Position numbers and translations under genes: made by a program. Shown in pieces: positions 5,214-12,212 of a DNA stretch of 25,612 nt (the first letter of the stretch is position 1; every line of letters starts with the position of its first letter). The stretch is from a virus. The notes beneath the pieces were generated by a model that had not been told where the DNA came from, did no database searches, and saw nothing but the letters and a program-made list of their open reading frames with translations. The stretch is taken from positions 1 through 25,612 of the IMG/VR virus record IMGVR_UViG_3300031251_000093, one strand, 5' to 3'.

Positions 5214-6359
5214 ATGGATGACCTCGAAATCGGCGGCACCACCGCCCCCGTCAAGCCCCTCGCCCGCAAGGGCAAGGCTCCGCGCGTCGACATCGCCATG
5301 ACCGACGGCACCAGCGCCCTCGCGCTGGAGATCACCGTGGAGCAGCAGCCCCTGGAAGGCACCATCGAGCCCGAGCGCCTGGCCACGGTTGAGCAGGACA
5401 AGCGCCTGGCCGTCTTCAGCACCCCGGGCGCCCTCGAGCCCATCCTCACGGTGATCGAGACCGTGGCCCGGAAGCACGTGCCGGACCTCACCACCGACAA
5501 GGGCCGGAAGGCGATCGCCTCCCTGGCCGCCAACGTGGCGAAGTGCAAGGTGCGCCTGGACGACGCCGGAAAGGAGCTGGTCGCCGAGCTCAAGGCGCTG
5601 CCCACCGCCATCGACGCCAACCGCCGGGCCATGCGGGAGCGCCTGGACGCCCTGCGCGACGAGGCCCGCGCACCCCTCACCGCCTGGGAGGAAGGCCAGG
5701 AGCGCCAGCGCCAGTTCGTGGCCGGCATCCAGGCCATGCCAGGGCAGAACCAGGGCGCTACCGCCGAGCGCCTCCAGGAGGTCATCAACGCCCTGAAGGC
5801 CCGGGACCTCCTCCAGGCCCCCGACTTCGCCGAGGAGGTCCTCACGGCCCAGCAGGTTGCCCTGAAGGACCTGGAGGGCATGCTCGCCCAGCGCCGGCAG
5901 GCAGACGCCGACGCCGCCGAGCTGATCCGGCTCCGGCAGGAGGCCCTCGAGCGCCAGGCCCAGGAGGCGGAGGCCCAGCGGATCCGCGACGCCGAGGTCC
6001 AGGCCCGGCGGGACGCCGAGGAGGCCCAGGCCCGGGCGGAGCGGGAGAAGACGGAGGCCCAGGCCCGGCTGCAGGAGGCCGAGGCCTCCGCGGCCCGGGA
6101 GCGCCAGGCGGCCGCCGAGCGCGAGGAGCAGGCCCGCATCGAGGCCACCCAGGAGGCCGAGCGCCGCCAGCGCGCCGCCGCCCAGGCTGAGGCCGACGCC
6201 ACCGCCGAGCGGGAGCGGAACAAGCAGCACCGCCTGAAGATCCACACCGAGGCCCTCCAGGACCTCATGACCAACGCCGGCCTGAACCACGACCAGGCGC
6301 GGGCCGTCATCATCGCCATCGCCCAGAAGACCATCAGCCACATCGCCATTTCCTACTGA
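5214..6359 (+). CDS. Coiled-coil phage early protein, 381 aa
   Basis: An AGGTGA site precedes the ATG at 5214. The N-terminal part (residues 60-160) contains TTDKGRKAIASLAANVAKCK and LDDAGKELVAELKALPTAID, blocks I recall from proteins found next to recombination genes in many temperate phages; residues 215-340 are an almost continuous E/A/R/Q-rich coiled coil; the last 45 residues (LQDLMTNAGLNHDQARAVII...ISHIAISY) form a small conserved helical end. The biochemical role is unknown to me; its place after the exonuclease and SSB-like genes suggests recombination or nuclease control. Confidence 0.65.
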   Translation: MDDLEIGGTTAPVKPLARKGKAPRVDIAMTDGTSALALEITVEQQPLEGTIEPERLATVEQDKRLAVFSTPGALEPILTVIETVARKHVPDLTTDKGRKAIASLAANVAKCKVRLDDAGKELVAELKALPTAIDANRRAMRERLDALRDEARAPLTAWEEGQERQRQFVAGIQAMPGQNQGATAERLQEVINALKARDLLQAPDFAEEVLTAQQVALKDLEGMLAQRRQADADAAELIRLRQEALERQAQEAEAQRIRDAEVQARRDAEEAQARAEREKTEAQARLQEAEASAARERQAAAEREEQARIEATQEAERRQRAAAQAEADATAERERNKQHRLKIHTEALQDLMTNAGLNHDQARAVIIAIAQKTISHIAISY

Positions 6360-6367
6360 GGAGCACC

Positions 6368-6559
6368 ATGAACCCGACGATCACCGCCACTGCCTCCGCC
6401 CCGGCCAAGCAGCGCCCCACCCGTTTCCAGCTCCCCGACGGGACCATCTACCGCGTCGGCAAGGGCGGCGCCTGGATCCGCGAATCCCCTCGCCGCTGCG
6501 AGGCCCGGGACTACAAGGACCTCCACAACAACGGCGTGCGCCGGCGCCAGAAGAAATAG
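6368..6559 (+). CDS. Hypothetical protein, 63 aa
   Basis: A GAGGAG Shine-Dalgarno sits just before the ATG at 6368 and the gene follows the coiled-coil gene after 8 bases. The product is basic, with a central beta-like stretch (FQLPDGTIYRVGKGGAWI) and a C-terminus rich in R and K. No family or motif is recognised. Confidence 0.6.
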   Translation: MNPTITATASAPAKQRPTRFQLPDGTIYRVGKGGAWIRESPRRCEARDYKDLHNNGVRRRQKK

Positions 6560-6564
6560 CGACC

Positions 6565-6897
6565 ATGCGCCCCTGCCCGAAGCCGATGACCTACCGGAAC
6601 CCCCGGATCCTGGACGCCGCCCAGTTCGCGCCCTACTGCATGTGCTGCCTGCAGCCCCAGGAGCCCGGGACGGTCGTGGCCTGCCATTCCAACCGGATCG
6701 CGCACGGCCACGGCACCGGGCACAAGGCGCACGACATCCCCGCCTACCTCTGTCCGCTCTGCCACCACCAGGTGGACGGGCGGCCCGAGGGCGGCCCCCT
6801 CATCCCCCGGGAGCAGCGCGAGCGCATGTTCCTCGAGGCCGTCTACAACACCATGCTCTGGCTCTTGGACTCAGGGCACATGAGGAAAATCGCATGA
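6565..6897 (+). CDS. YbcO-like (DUF1364) putative nuclease, 110 aa
   Basis: Residues 10-12 (YRN) and the core C25-x2-C28, VVACHSNRIAHGHGTGHKAH (37-56), C63-x2-CHH (66-68) match the DUF1364/YbcO family, small zinc-containing HNH-fold proteins in the late part of lambdoid left or nin-type operons. The ACHSN block and the GxGTGxKAHD block are diagnostic. Members are thought to be structure- or end-acting nucleases, but substrates are poorly defined. It overlaps the following zinc-ribbon gene by ATGA. Confidence 0.8.
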   Translation: MRPCPKPMTYRNPRILDAAQFAPYCMCCLQPQEPGTVVACHSNRIAHGHGTGHKAHDIPAYLCPLCHHQVDGRPEGGPLIPREQRERMFLEAVYNTMLWLLDSGHMRKIA

Positions 6898-7091
6898 GCC
6901 GCATCATCCTCCACAGCATCGGCTGGGTGGTCGCCACCGCCCCAGAGGGCCGGCCTGGACCGGGTGTGGACATCCTCTGCAACCGCTGCGGCCGCCGGGA
7001 TCCGCTTCCCACCCCATGTCCCATCGACGCCCTGCCCTATTTCACCAGGGGCTTCCAGGAATTTCACCGCTACTGCAAGGAGAAGCCGTGA
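6894..7091 (+). CDS. Small cysteine-pair protein, 65 aa
   Basis: The ATG at 6894 overlaps the YbcO-like stop (ATGA), and the stop overlaps the next GTG start (GTGA). Residues 29-33 (CNRCG) and a second cysteine further on (TPCPID) suggest a zinc ribbon with a C-terminal helix. Not assigned to a family. Confidence 0.6.
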   Translation: MSRIILHSIGWVVATAPEGRPGPGVDILCNRCGRRDPLPTPCPIDALPYFTRGFQEFHRYCKEKP

Positions 7092-7432
7092 TCCGTCAAG
7101 TCTACGTCGCCGGCAGCTATAGCGCCGACACCCGCACCCGCGAACTCCAGAACGTCATGGCCGCCCTGGTTGCCGCCTGCACCCTCACCAAGCGCGGCTA
7201 TCACTGCATTGTTCCTCACGTCTCGGGCTCGCACCGGGTCACCTGGGACGTGGCCATGGACCGCTGCCGGGCCACCCTGCACGCCATGGACCCGTCCAAA
7301 GACTGCCTGGCCCTGCTGCCCGGCTGGGAGAACTCCAAGGGCGCCCAGGAAGAGCGGCTGATCGCCCTCGCCATCGGCATGGAGGTCTGGGACCTGGCCG
7401 ACCTCACCGGGGAGCAGGTGCTCCATGCCTGA
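7088..7432 (+). CDS. DUF4406, nucleoside 2-deoxyribosyltransferase-like protein, 114 aa
   Basis: A GTG start at 7088 overlaps the previous stop and has AAGGAG 5 bases upstream. The sequence starts with the Rossmann-like YVAGSYS (residues 6-12), contains RGYHCIVPHV (36-45) and ends with CLALLPGWENSKGAQEERLI (73-92), the LPGWE-SKGA--E signature of DUF4406. The family is related to nucleoside 2-deoxyribosyltransferases, which exchange bases on deoxynucleosides; activity of DUF4406 members is not well established. The same operon has a MazG-type domain, so a phage nucleotide-pool function is plausible. Confidence 0.8.
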   Translation: MIRQVYVAGSYSADTRTRELQNVMAALVAACTLTKRGYHCIVPHVSGSHRVTWDVAMDRCRATLHAMDPSKDCLALLPGWENSKGAQEERLIALAIGMEVWDLADLTGEQVLHA

Positions 7433-7529
7433 GATCTTCCTGAGCCTCCGCCTCATAAACTGGAAGGACATTGGCGCGGCCCTGTTCATCGGTTTCGTCC
7501 TTGCCGTCTGCTTCTACGCGTGCTGGTGA
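7425..7529 (+). CDS. Small single-span membrane peptide, 34 aa
   Basis: The ATG at 7425 overlaps the DUF4406 gene by 8 bases and the stop lies 3 bases before the next gene. Residues 14-34 (KDIGAALFIGFVLAVCFYACW) contain one hydrophobic helix. It could be a small membrane regulator, but there is no homology evidence. Confidence 0.45.
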   Translation: MPEIFLSLRLINWKDIGAALFIGFVLAVCFYACW

Positions 7530-7532
7530 ACC

Positions 7533-8294
7533 ATGGCCTACCGCTTCCCTGATTCCAGCTACTGCGGCCCCAAGAAGTCCCGGGTCCCCTTCGAGACGGG
7601 GTACGGGGATGCGGCCCGCGAGGCCTTCCACCAGGTGAGCGAGCGGTTTTTCCCGGACGCCATCGACGAGGTGGATCTGCTCTCAGGGGCCTTCCAACTC
7701 CTGGCCCAGGGCGACACCGAGCTGGCCGCCGACTGGATGGAGGATCTGGCCGCCTACCAGGACCGCGCCGTACAGGCGCTGGACGAGGCTGGCTTCGCCC
7801 CGGATCAGCATTGGCGGGAGCAGTGGGCGGGCGTCGCCATGCGCTACCGGGAGGCGGCCGACAAGGTCCGTTTCACCCTGGACCGTGGCGCCGAGGACTG
7901 GCTGAAGGACGATCCGGAGCGCGGGATCACGCCGCGCGCACGCCGCGAGCTCGTGCGCCTGGTCAAGCTGGTCGACGCCACGTACGTCGATTGCCAGGTG
8001 CTGGACTACTGCCAGGACCTCGACGTGGTGGTGGAGGTGCCCGGGCCCACCCTGCGCGGCACCTTCCACCTGCCGACGATGCTGGCCCACGCCGTGGCCC
8101 GGCTGCTGGAGGACAACCCGGAGCTGCTGCTGGACCAGCCAGCGCCGGCCAAGCAGGCCAAGGCCCCCAAGAAGTCCGCCAAGCCATGCCGCCGGACGCC
8201 AGCCCCGCTCCTCCCCGTCTGGATCCGCGACCCCCGCGGCCACATCGTAGCCGGCGGCATGCCCCTATTCCCCGAATTCCTGGAGGCCCTGTGA
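7533..8294 (+). CDS. Hypothetical phage protein, 253 aa
   Basis: The ATG at 7533 follows the small membrane ORF by 3 bases and the stop forms GTGA with the next gene. The protein is largely helical and acidic in residues 20-200, with a Lys/Pro-rich linker around 205-225 (PAKQAKAPKKSAKP) and a C-terminal beta-like piece (LPVWIRDPRGHIVAGGMPLF). I do not recognise the family or see catalytic motifs. Confidence 0.65.
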   Translation: MAYRFPDSSYCGPKKSRVPFETGYGDAAREAFHQVSERFFPDAIDEVDLLSGAFQLLAQGDTELAADWMEDLAAYQDRAVQALDEAGFAPDQHWREQWAGVAMRYREAADKVRFTLDRGAEDWLKDDPERGITPRARRELVRLVKLVDATYVDCQVLDYCQDLDVVVEVPGPTLRGTFHLPTMLAHAVARLLEDNPELLLDQPAPAKQAKAPKKSAKPCRRTPAPLLPVWIRDPRGHIVAGGMPLFPEFLEAL

Positions 8295-8452
8295 CCACCG
8301 CCGAACTCATGAAGTTGCGTCGCAAGGAAGCCAAGGAAGAAGGCAACTGCCAGAAGTGCTTCACCCGCGAAGCGATGCCAGACCAAACCCTGTGCGGCCG
8401 CTGCGCCGACAAAGCCGACGAATACAAAGCCTCCAGGAGGGCCACCGAATGA
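8291..8452 (+). CDS. Small zinc-finger-like protein, 53 aa
   Basis: A GTG start at 8291 overlaps the upstream stop and has GGAGG in front of it; the stop overlaps the next ATG. C20-x2-C23 and C35-x2-C38 (NCQKCF...LCGRCADK) make a four-cysteine zinc finger, preceded by a basic helix with two K/E-rich repeats. Function unknown; nucleic-acid binding is likely for such a protein but not demonstrated. Confidence 0.65.
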   Translation: MTTAELMKLRRKEAKEEGNCQKCFTREAMPDQTLCGRCADKADEYKASRRATE

Positions 8453-9504
8453 AAATCCCCGTCCACACCCTCACCCCCGACCAGGCCGCCGAGGAGCTCG
8501 AGCTGCTCATGGATGAGCGGTTCCTCGTCGAGGACAAGCCCGCCGAGTTCCACCACTGGAAGACCGAGAACGCGCAGCGCGTGGTCGACCTCGAGGCCTG
8601 GATCCTGATGCACCAGAAGGATGAAACGCCCGCGCCGGCGCCGAAAGCGCAAGACGCCCCCCCCCATCACTTGCAGCCTGAGCCCGCGCGCCCGGCCGCC
8701 ACCAAGGAGAAGCCAATGTCAGACCCCATCCCAACCTCTGATCCCAACGCCGAGCGCCTGGCCGGCCTCCTGGTGAGGTTCAACGAACTAGCCCAGCAGG
8801 TGCCGTCCGCCCAGAGCAGCAAAGCCTGCATGAAGATCCGCCAGAACATGCACAACACCAAGTTCGCCATCCGGTCCCTGTGCAACCGGAACGGCCTGGC
8901 GGTGCCCGAGCTGCAGGAGATCCCGCCCAATCCGTTCTCGGAGGTTCCGCCGCCGGCCGCGCCGATCGTCAAGAAGCCCGCACCGGAGCCGGCCCTACCC
9001 GATACACCCGCGGCAGTGCCTACCGAGCCTGAGCCGTCCCAGGCCGACGTCTATCCGCACTATGCGGACCCCCTGCCCGAGAAGGCCGGCCCGGGCCCCT
9101 ACCTGGAGCCCACCACAGAGCAGATCATCCAGGCAGCCGAGGCGCACCGCGCGGCCCTGGGCCTCTCCACTGCTGACATGGACTTCCGCGACCACAACCA
9201 GCGCGCGCACGCAAACCTGGTCCAGGGCCTAGCGACTCTGCTGGAATCCCAGGGCGCCATCCCCTCCTGGATGCGCCAGGTGCAGGACGAGCTGGCCCGG
9301 GCCCGGGCGAAGTTCCCGTGTGCCGACCATCTCACCCTGGCCATGGCCGAGGAGTCCGGCGAGGTCGTCAAGGCGATGCTCGACCTGCGGGCCGGCAAGG
9401 GCACGCTGCAGGAGCTGCACGCCGAGATCATCCAGACCATGGCCATGTGCGTCCGGCTCCTCGAGGAGGGCGACCCTGCCGTGCTGGGCGAGGCGGTGGC
9501 GTAG
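8449..9504 (+). CDS. Multidomain protein with C-terminal MazG-like NTP pyrophosphohydrolase domain, 351 aa
   Basis: AGGAGG stands 9 bases before the ATG at 8449. Three parts: residues 1-60, a small helical domain; 61-220, long proline/alanine-rich linkers around a short helical domain (100-152); 221-351, a MazG/DUF550-like helical domain with FPCADHLTLAMAEESGEVVK (289-308; E301, E302, E305) and AEIIQTMAMCVRLLEEG (325-341). MazG-type enzymes hydrolyse (d)NTPs to monophosphates using Mg ions held by such glutamates. The second motif has E326 with Q329 where classical MazG has Asp, as in DUF550-type members. An in-frame ATG at 8716 (residue 90) has its own AAGGAGA site, so a shorter 262-aa form may also be made. 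Confidence 0.75.
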   Translation: MKIPVHTLTPDQAAEELELLMDERFLVEDKPAEFHHWKTENAQRVVDLEAWILMHQKDETPAPAPKAQDAPPHHLQPEPARPAATKEKPMSDPIPTSDPNAERLAGLLVRFNELAQQVPSAQSSKACMKIRQNMHNTKFAIRSLCNRNGLAVPELQEIPPNPFSEVPPPAAPIVKKPAPEPALPDTPAAVPTEPEPSQADVYPHYADPLPEKAGPGPYLEPTTEQIIQAAEAHRAALGLSTADMDFRDHNQRAHANLVQGLATLLESQGAIPSWMRQVQDELARARAKFPCADHLTLAMAEESGEVVKAMLDLRAGKGTLQELHAEIIQTMAMCVRLLEEGDPAVLGEAVA

Positions 9505-9506
9505 CC

Positions 9507-9710
9507 ATGGAATCCCTTGCTGAAGCCCTCCCCAAAGAACAGGCCCGAGTCCGCAGGGTCCTGGCCATCTACAAGTCCATCGGCCCCGCCGGGGCCTTCG
9601 GGGCCGCCTTCATTGAGGCCGACCTGGCGGCCGCGGATCGGGCCGTGATGAGCGGCGACCTGGTGGCCATGATCCAAGCCTTCGAAACCCTGAAAACGAT
9701 CAAGGAGTGA
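9507..9710 (+). CDS. Conserved small phage protein, 67 aa
   Basis: The ATG at 9507 lies 2 bases after the MazG-like gene; a longer frame upstream is a shadow of that gene. Two helices are visible: VRRVLAIYKSIGPAGAFGAA (residues 15-34) and AADRAVMSGDLVAMIQAFETL (42-62). I recall this 'YK-IGPAG-FG--hIE--L--ADRA--SGD' pattern from temperate phage early regions, without known function. An AAGGAG near its end serves the next gene. Confidence 0.65.
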   Translation: MESLAEALPKEQARVRRVLAIYKSIGPAGAFGAAFIEADLAAADRAVMSGDLVAMIQAFETLKTIKE

Positions 9711-9714
9711 TCCC

Positions 9715-9948
9715 ATGAAACGCCGCTCCGTCCAACCCCTTCCGCCTCCCCCGCCGCTCGCTCCAGAGCCCATCCTGCTCGAACCCCTGGCCTACTGCGT
9801 CGAGGACGCCGCCCTCGTCATGGCCCTGAGCCGCACTGCGATCTATCTCCTGCTCAAGGACGGCCTGCTGAAGGCTGTGCGCCGGGGGAAGCGGATCATC
9901 ATCCCCCGGACGGAGATCCAGGCCTACCTGGATTCACACGCTGCTTAG
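9715..9948 (+). CDS. Excisionase-like HTH protein (MerR/HTH_17 type), 77 aa
   Basis: AAGGAG lies 7 bases before the ATG at 9715. After a proline-rich N-terminus ([12 protein letters not shown]), residues 27-73 carry the winged helix of excisionase-type proteins: [47 protein letters not shown]. The second-half wing 'G-L-A-R-GK-R-I' is typical of HTH_17 domains. Position near int, with only the alarmone-hydrolase-like gene between, fits a recombination directionality factor, although this domain is also used by other phage regulators. Confidence 0.65.
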   Translation: MKRRSVQPLPPPPPLAPEPILLEPLAYCVEDAALVMALSRTAIYLLLKDGLLKAVRRGKRIIIPRTEIQAYLDSHAA

Positions 9949-9989
9949 GTTCCAATCCTATTCCGGGAGCAGGAACCCAGAACCAAGCC

Positions 9990-10020
9990 CCGGCGCGGGT
10001 TTCGGCCCGACCCGCGCCGG
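9990..10020. promoter_or_regulatory. Long GC-rich inverted repeat in the xis-HD intergenic gap
   Basis: CCGGCGCGGGT (9990-10000) and ACCCGCGCCGG (10010-10020) form a perfect 11-bp stem with a 9-base loop. No U run follows on either strand. A second, weaker repeat GGTTCC (9948-9953) / GGAACC (9972-9977) precedes it. The 125-bp gap 9949-10073 is the largest within the early operon and holds no gene. It could attenuate transcription or bind a protein. Confidence 0.5.
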
Positions 10021-10073
10021 CTCCAACGAGGGCCGTTTCTGTCCATCTGCACCACCACCACCCCGGAGCGCCT

Positions 10074-10580
10074 GTGAGCGACCTTGAAATCAGAGCCAAA
10101 GAGTTTGCCACCCTGGCCCATGGGCGCATCGACCAGCGCCGAAAGTTTACCGGGGAGCCCTACATCAACCACCCCGCAGCCGTGGTGGAGATCGTACGCT
10201 CCGTGTCCCACACCCCCGAGATGTTGGCGGCGGCGTGGCTCCACGACACGGTGGAGGACTGCGGGATCGACCTGGACGAGATCCACCGGGTATTCGGTCC
10301 CCAGGTTGCCGAACTGGTGGAGTGCCTGACGGACGTTTCCCGGATCAAGGATGGCAACCGCGCCACCCGCAGGGCGATAGACCGGGCGCACACCGCGAAG
10401 GCGTCCCCCGCCGCCAAGACGATCAAGCTGGCTGACCTGATCGACAACACCCACAACATCGTCGCCCTCGATCCCAACTTCGCCAAGGTCTACCTGCCTG
10501 AGAAGCGGCTGGTCCTCGAAGTCCTCAAGGAAGGCGACCTCACCCTATGGGCGCAAGCCTTCGCCCTCGCCAACCAGTAA
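10074..10580 (+). CDS. RelA/SpoT-type HD hydrolase (small alarmone hydrolase-like), 168 aa
   Basis: The GTG at 10074 has GGAG upstream. The sequence is an HD domain of the RSH hydrolase kind: [11 protein letters not shown] (H33), [20 protein letters not shown] (H57, D58, E61, D62), [17 protein letters not shown], and [14 protein letters not shown] (D121, N125). H33, H57, D58 and D121 are the metal ligands, and E61-D62 is the catalytic ED of ppGpp hydrolases. There is no synthetase, TGS or ACT domain, so the protein resembles stand-alone hydrolases (Mesh1/SAH) that convert (p)ppGpp to GDP/GTP. It is the last gene of the early operon and converges with int, 15 bases away. Substrate is inferred from motifs. 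Confidence 0.8.
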   Translation: MSDLEIRAKEFATLAHGRIDQRRKFTGEPYINHPAAVVEIVRSVSHTPEMLAAAWLHDTVEDCGIDLDEIHRVFGPQVAELVECLTDVSRIKDGNRATRRAIDRAHTAKASPAAKTIKLADLIDNTHNIVALDPNFAKVYLPEKRLVLEVLKEGDLTLWAQAFALANQ

Positions 10581-10595
10581 CTTTTGTCCAGGTGC

Positions 10596-11954
10596 CTACC
10601 CCTTCTTGATTCCCAGGGGCTGCACCACCAGGTCACCATCGAACCCCAGCACGGGCGCCAAGAGCCGGATAGAATCGGCCTTGGCGCTCGGGCATAGATG
10701 GCCGTAGTGTTTCTCTACCATGCGGGTGTTGCTGTGGCCCAGCTGCTCGGCGACGTAGGCCAGCGGCACCCCCTTGTTGACCAGGGCCGAGGCGTAGGTG
10801 TGGCGCAGCTCGTGGAAGGTGACGGCGGCGATCTCCGCCTTCACGCAGGCCACGGCCATGACCTTCGCCTGGTCGTAAGCCACCCAGCCGTCCCAGTCCT
10901 TCAGGGCATCGGCCCGGCCGGCCCGGGTGGCCGTGTGCTGGAACATCAGCTCGGTCGCCTTCCGGCCGGCGGCGTGGCTGACAAACCACTCCAGCCCCTC
11001 CTTGGTCAGCACCACATGCCGGGGCTTGTAGCCGCCCTTGTTGGCCTTGCCGAACTGGATGAAGAGGCTGCCCTGCGGGTTCAGGTCCCCGACGACCACC
11101 CGGGTGAGCTCGCCGTATCGGGCCCCGGTGTACAGAGCCCCCTTGACCAGGGCCCGGAGCTCCGGCGGGCAGGCGTTGACCAGGAGTTGCTGCTCGTTCA
11201 CCGTCAGGAACCTGACACGGGGCTGGGTGACGTTCTGGAAGGGCTTCACCTGACGCCAGTCCGTGGCCCGGCCGATGCCGCGGGACCGGGCGGCGAAGTT
11301 GAGCGCGGCCTTGAGGTTGGAGAGGATCCGGTTCGCGCTGTCCTTCCGTGCCCGCTTCTCGTCCTCGGTCTCCGGAGCGGCGAGGTGCACGACATCCGCG
11401 CCGGGCTTCCGCGGCGCGCCGGTCTTCCGCCGGGCCAGGGCCGCCAGCGCCTGGTGCCAGTCCCGGACCTTCTTCGGGGTGAGCTTGGCCACGTCGACCT
11501 GGCCCAGGGCCGGGATGATATGGGCCTCGGCGGTCTGCTTCATGATCCGGAGCCCGTGCACGCCGCGCAGCTCCGCGTCGGCGAGGTACTCCGCCCAGGC
11601 GTCGGCCACGGTGTAGGGCCCCTTGTGCGGCACCTCCCCGCCGGCCAGGAGCACGGCCTCCCGGTTCCATGTCTCGAACCGGCCCGCGGCGAGCTTCTGA
11701 GCCTGGGCGAAGGTGAAGATCTTGATCTCGTCCGCGTCCAGGAGGTCGTCGGCCACGCCCACCACCTCCTGCCGGAACTTCTTGGTCTCCAGGTCGTAGG
11801 CCCGGGCGATCCACCGCCCTGCCGCACCGTTCACCGGCCGCTTGTAGAGGATGTAGCAACCCTCAGCCAGGGTGTCCGTGATCCGTTTCCCGATCGGAAG
11901 CGCCAGGCGCTTGGTGCGTGTATCCAGGTCCTGGCTGCGTTTCGTCCTCGCCAC
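10596..11954 (-). CDS. int: Tyrosine-type site-specific integrase, 452 aa
   Basis: A GTG start at 11954 has a strong GGAGGAG site. Residues 1-110 resemble an arm-binding N-terminal region, 114-225 a SAM-like core-binding domain (YTVADAWAEYLADAELR...SANRILSNLKAALNFAARS), and 245-452 the catalytic domain. The active-site residues are visible: R279 (YTGARYGEL), a lysine around 303-306, H381 and R384 (HELRH), H407 (LGHSNT) and nucleophile Y417 (VEKHYGHL). It catalyses recombination between attP and a bacterial attB. The attachment core lies about 150 bases upstream of its start, at the 3' part of a tRNA-Val gene. One copy of the 26-bp repeat covers its ribosome site, so binding by Int could repress its own expression. 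Confidence 0.95.
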   Translation of the reverse strand: MARTKRSQDLDTRTKRLALPIGKRITDTLAEGCYILYKRPVNGAAGRWIARAYDLETKKFRQEVVGVADDLLDADEIKIFTFAQAQKLAAGRFETWNREAVLLAGGEVPHKGPYTVADAWAEYLADAELRGVHGLRIMKQTAEAHIIPALGQVDVAKLTPKKVRDWHQALAALARRKTGAPRKPGADVVHLAAPETEDEKRARKDSANRILSNLKAALNFAARSRGIGRATDWRQVKPFQNVTQPRVRFLTVNEQQLLVNACPPELRALVKGALYTGARYGELTRVVVGDLNPQGSLFIQFGKANKGGYKPRHVVLTKEGLEWFVSHAAGRKATELMFQHTATRAGRADALKDWDGWVAYDQAKVMAVACVKAEIAAVTFHELRHTYASALVNKGVPLAYVAEQLGHSNTRMVEKHYGHLCPSAKADSIRLLAPVLGFDGDLVVQPLGIKKG

Positions 11955-11961
11955 AGCATCT

Positions 11962-11987
11962 CCTCCGGCTCAACAGCGGCTCAAAAC
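11962..11987. repeat. 26-bp direct repeat, left copy (candidate integrase arm site)
   Basis: The segment contains two tandem 11-mers, CGGCTCAACAG and CGGCTCAAAAC, and is identical over 26 bases to 12213-12238 on the other side of the att core. It overlaps the complement of the integrase ribosome-binding site. Tandem short repeats on both sides of the core are typical of arm-type Int sites; duplication of the int leader is the alternative. Confidence 0.7.
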
Positions 11988-12060
11988 ACCACCCGGACGA
12001 GGTTACTACCAATGAGGAAGAACCACACAGCCTCCTAGATTCGATTGGGGTTAATCTTGG

Positions 12061-12080
12061 TGGTTGAGTGTGGTTGAGCC
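12061..12080. repeat. Tandem 10-bp repeat near the att core
   Basis: TGGTTGAGTG followed directly by TGGTTGAGCC. The reverse complement contains GGCTCAAC, the core of the 11-mers in the 26-bp repeats, so it may be another Int or Xis binding site in opposite orientation, about 25 bases from the core. Confidence 0.5.
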
Positions 12081-12102
12081 AGGTTTGGAGGCCTCCCGCG
12101 CA

Positions 12103-12147
12103 TTGACACGGTAGGGGTCGGTGGTTCGATTCCACTCGCGCCAACCA
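12103..12147 (+). other. attP: Attachment-site core: 3' part of a tRNA-Val(GAC) gene
   Basis: The 45 bases fold as the 3' part of a tRNA: anticodon loop TTGACAC with anticodon GAC (12105-12107), 3' anticodon strand GGTAG, variable GGGTC, T arm GGTGG-TTCGATT-CCACT, acceptor strand CGCGCCA, discriminator A and encoded CCA (12145-12147). The five bases before the loop (GCGCA) cannot pair with GGTAG, and no D arm or 5' acceptor strand is present, so this is not a functional tRNA gene. Such a fragment next to int is the usual core of a phage integrating into a tRNA gene, restoring its 3' end. Arms on both sides make it attP rather than attL or attR. Confidence 0.8.
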
Positions 12148-12156
12148 AAAAACACG

Positions 12157-12185
12157 AGGCCCCACATAGGGGCCTTTTGTTATTT
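12157..12185 (+). terminator. Rho-independent terminator after the tRNA fragment
   Basis: AGGCCCC (12157-12163), loop ACATA, GGGGCCT (12169-12175), then TTTGTTATTT. Orientation and distance (10 bases after CCA) are those of a tRNA transcript terminator. Carried on the phage, it would supply a new terminator to the reconstituted host tRNA gene. Confidence 0.8.
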
Positions 12186-12212
12186 ATCGACATTGGCAGA
12201 CCCCAAAAAAGG

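Noticed and set aside
4745-6349. Very long minus-strand frames opposite the SSB-like and coiled-coil genes.
   Set aside because: Products are repetitive R/S/A/W or G/L stretches created by codon bias of the coiled-coil gene on the other strand.
10698-12038. 446-codon plus-strand frame opposite the integrase.
   Set aside because: The integrase active-site residues are all present on the minus strand; the opposite frame is a shadow.
12060-12147. Complete tRNA gene.
   Set aside because: Only the part from the anticodon loop to CCA is present; no D arm, no 5' acceptor strand, and the bases before the loop do not pair.
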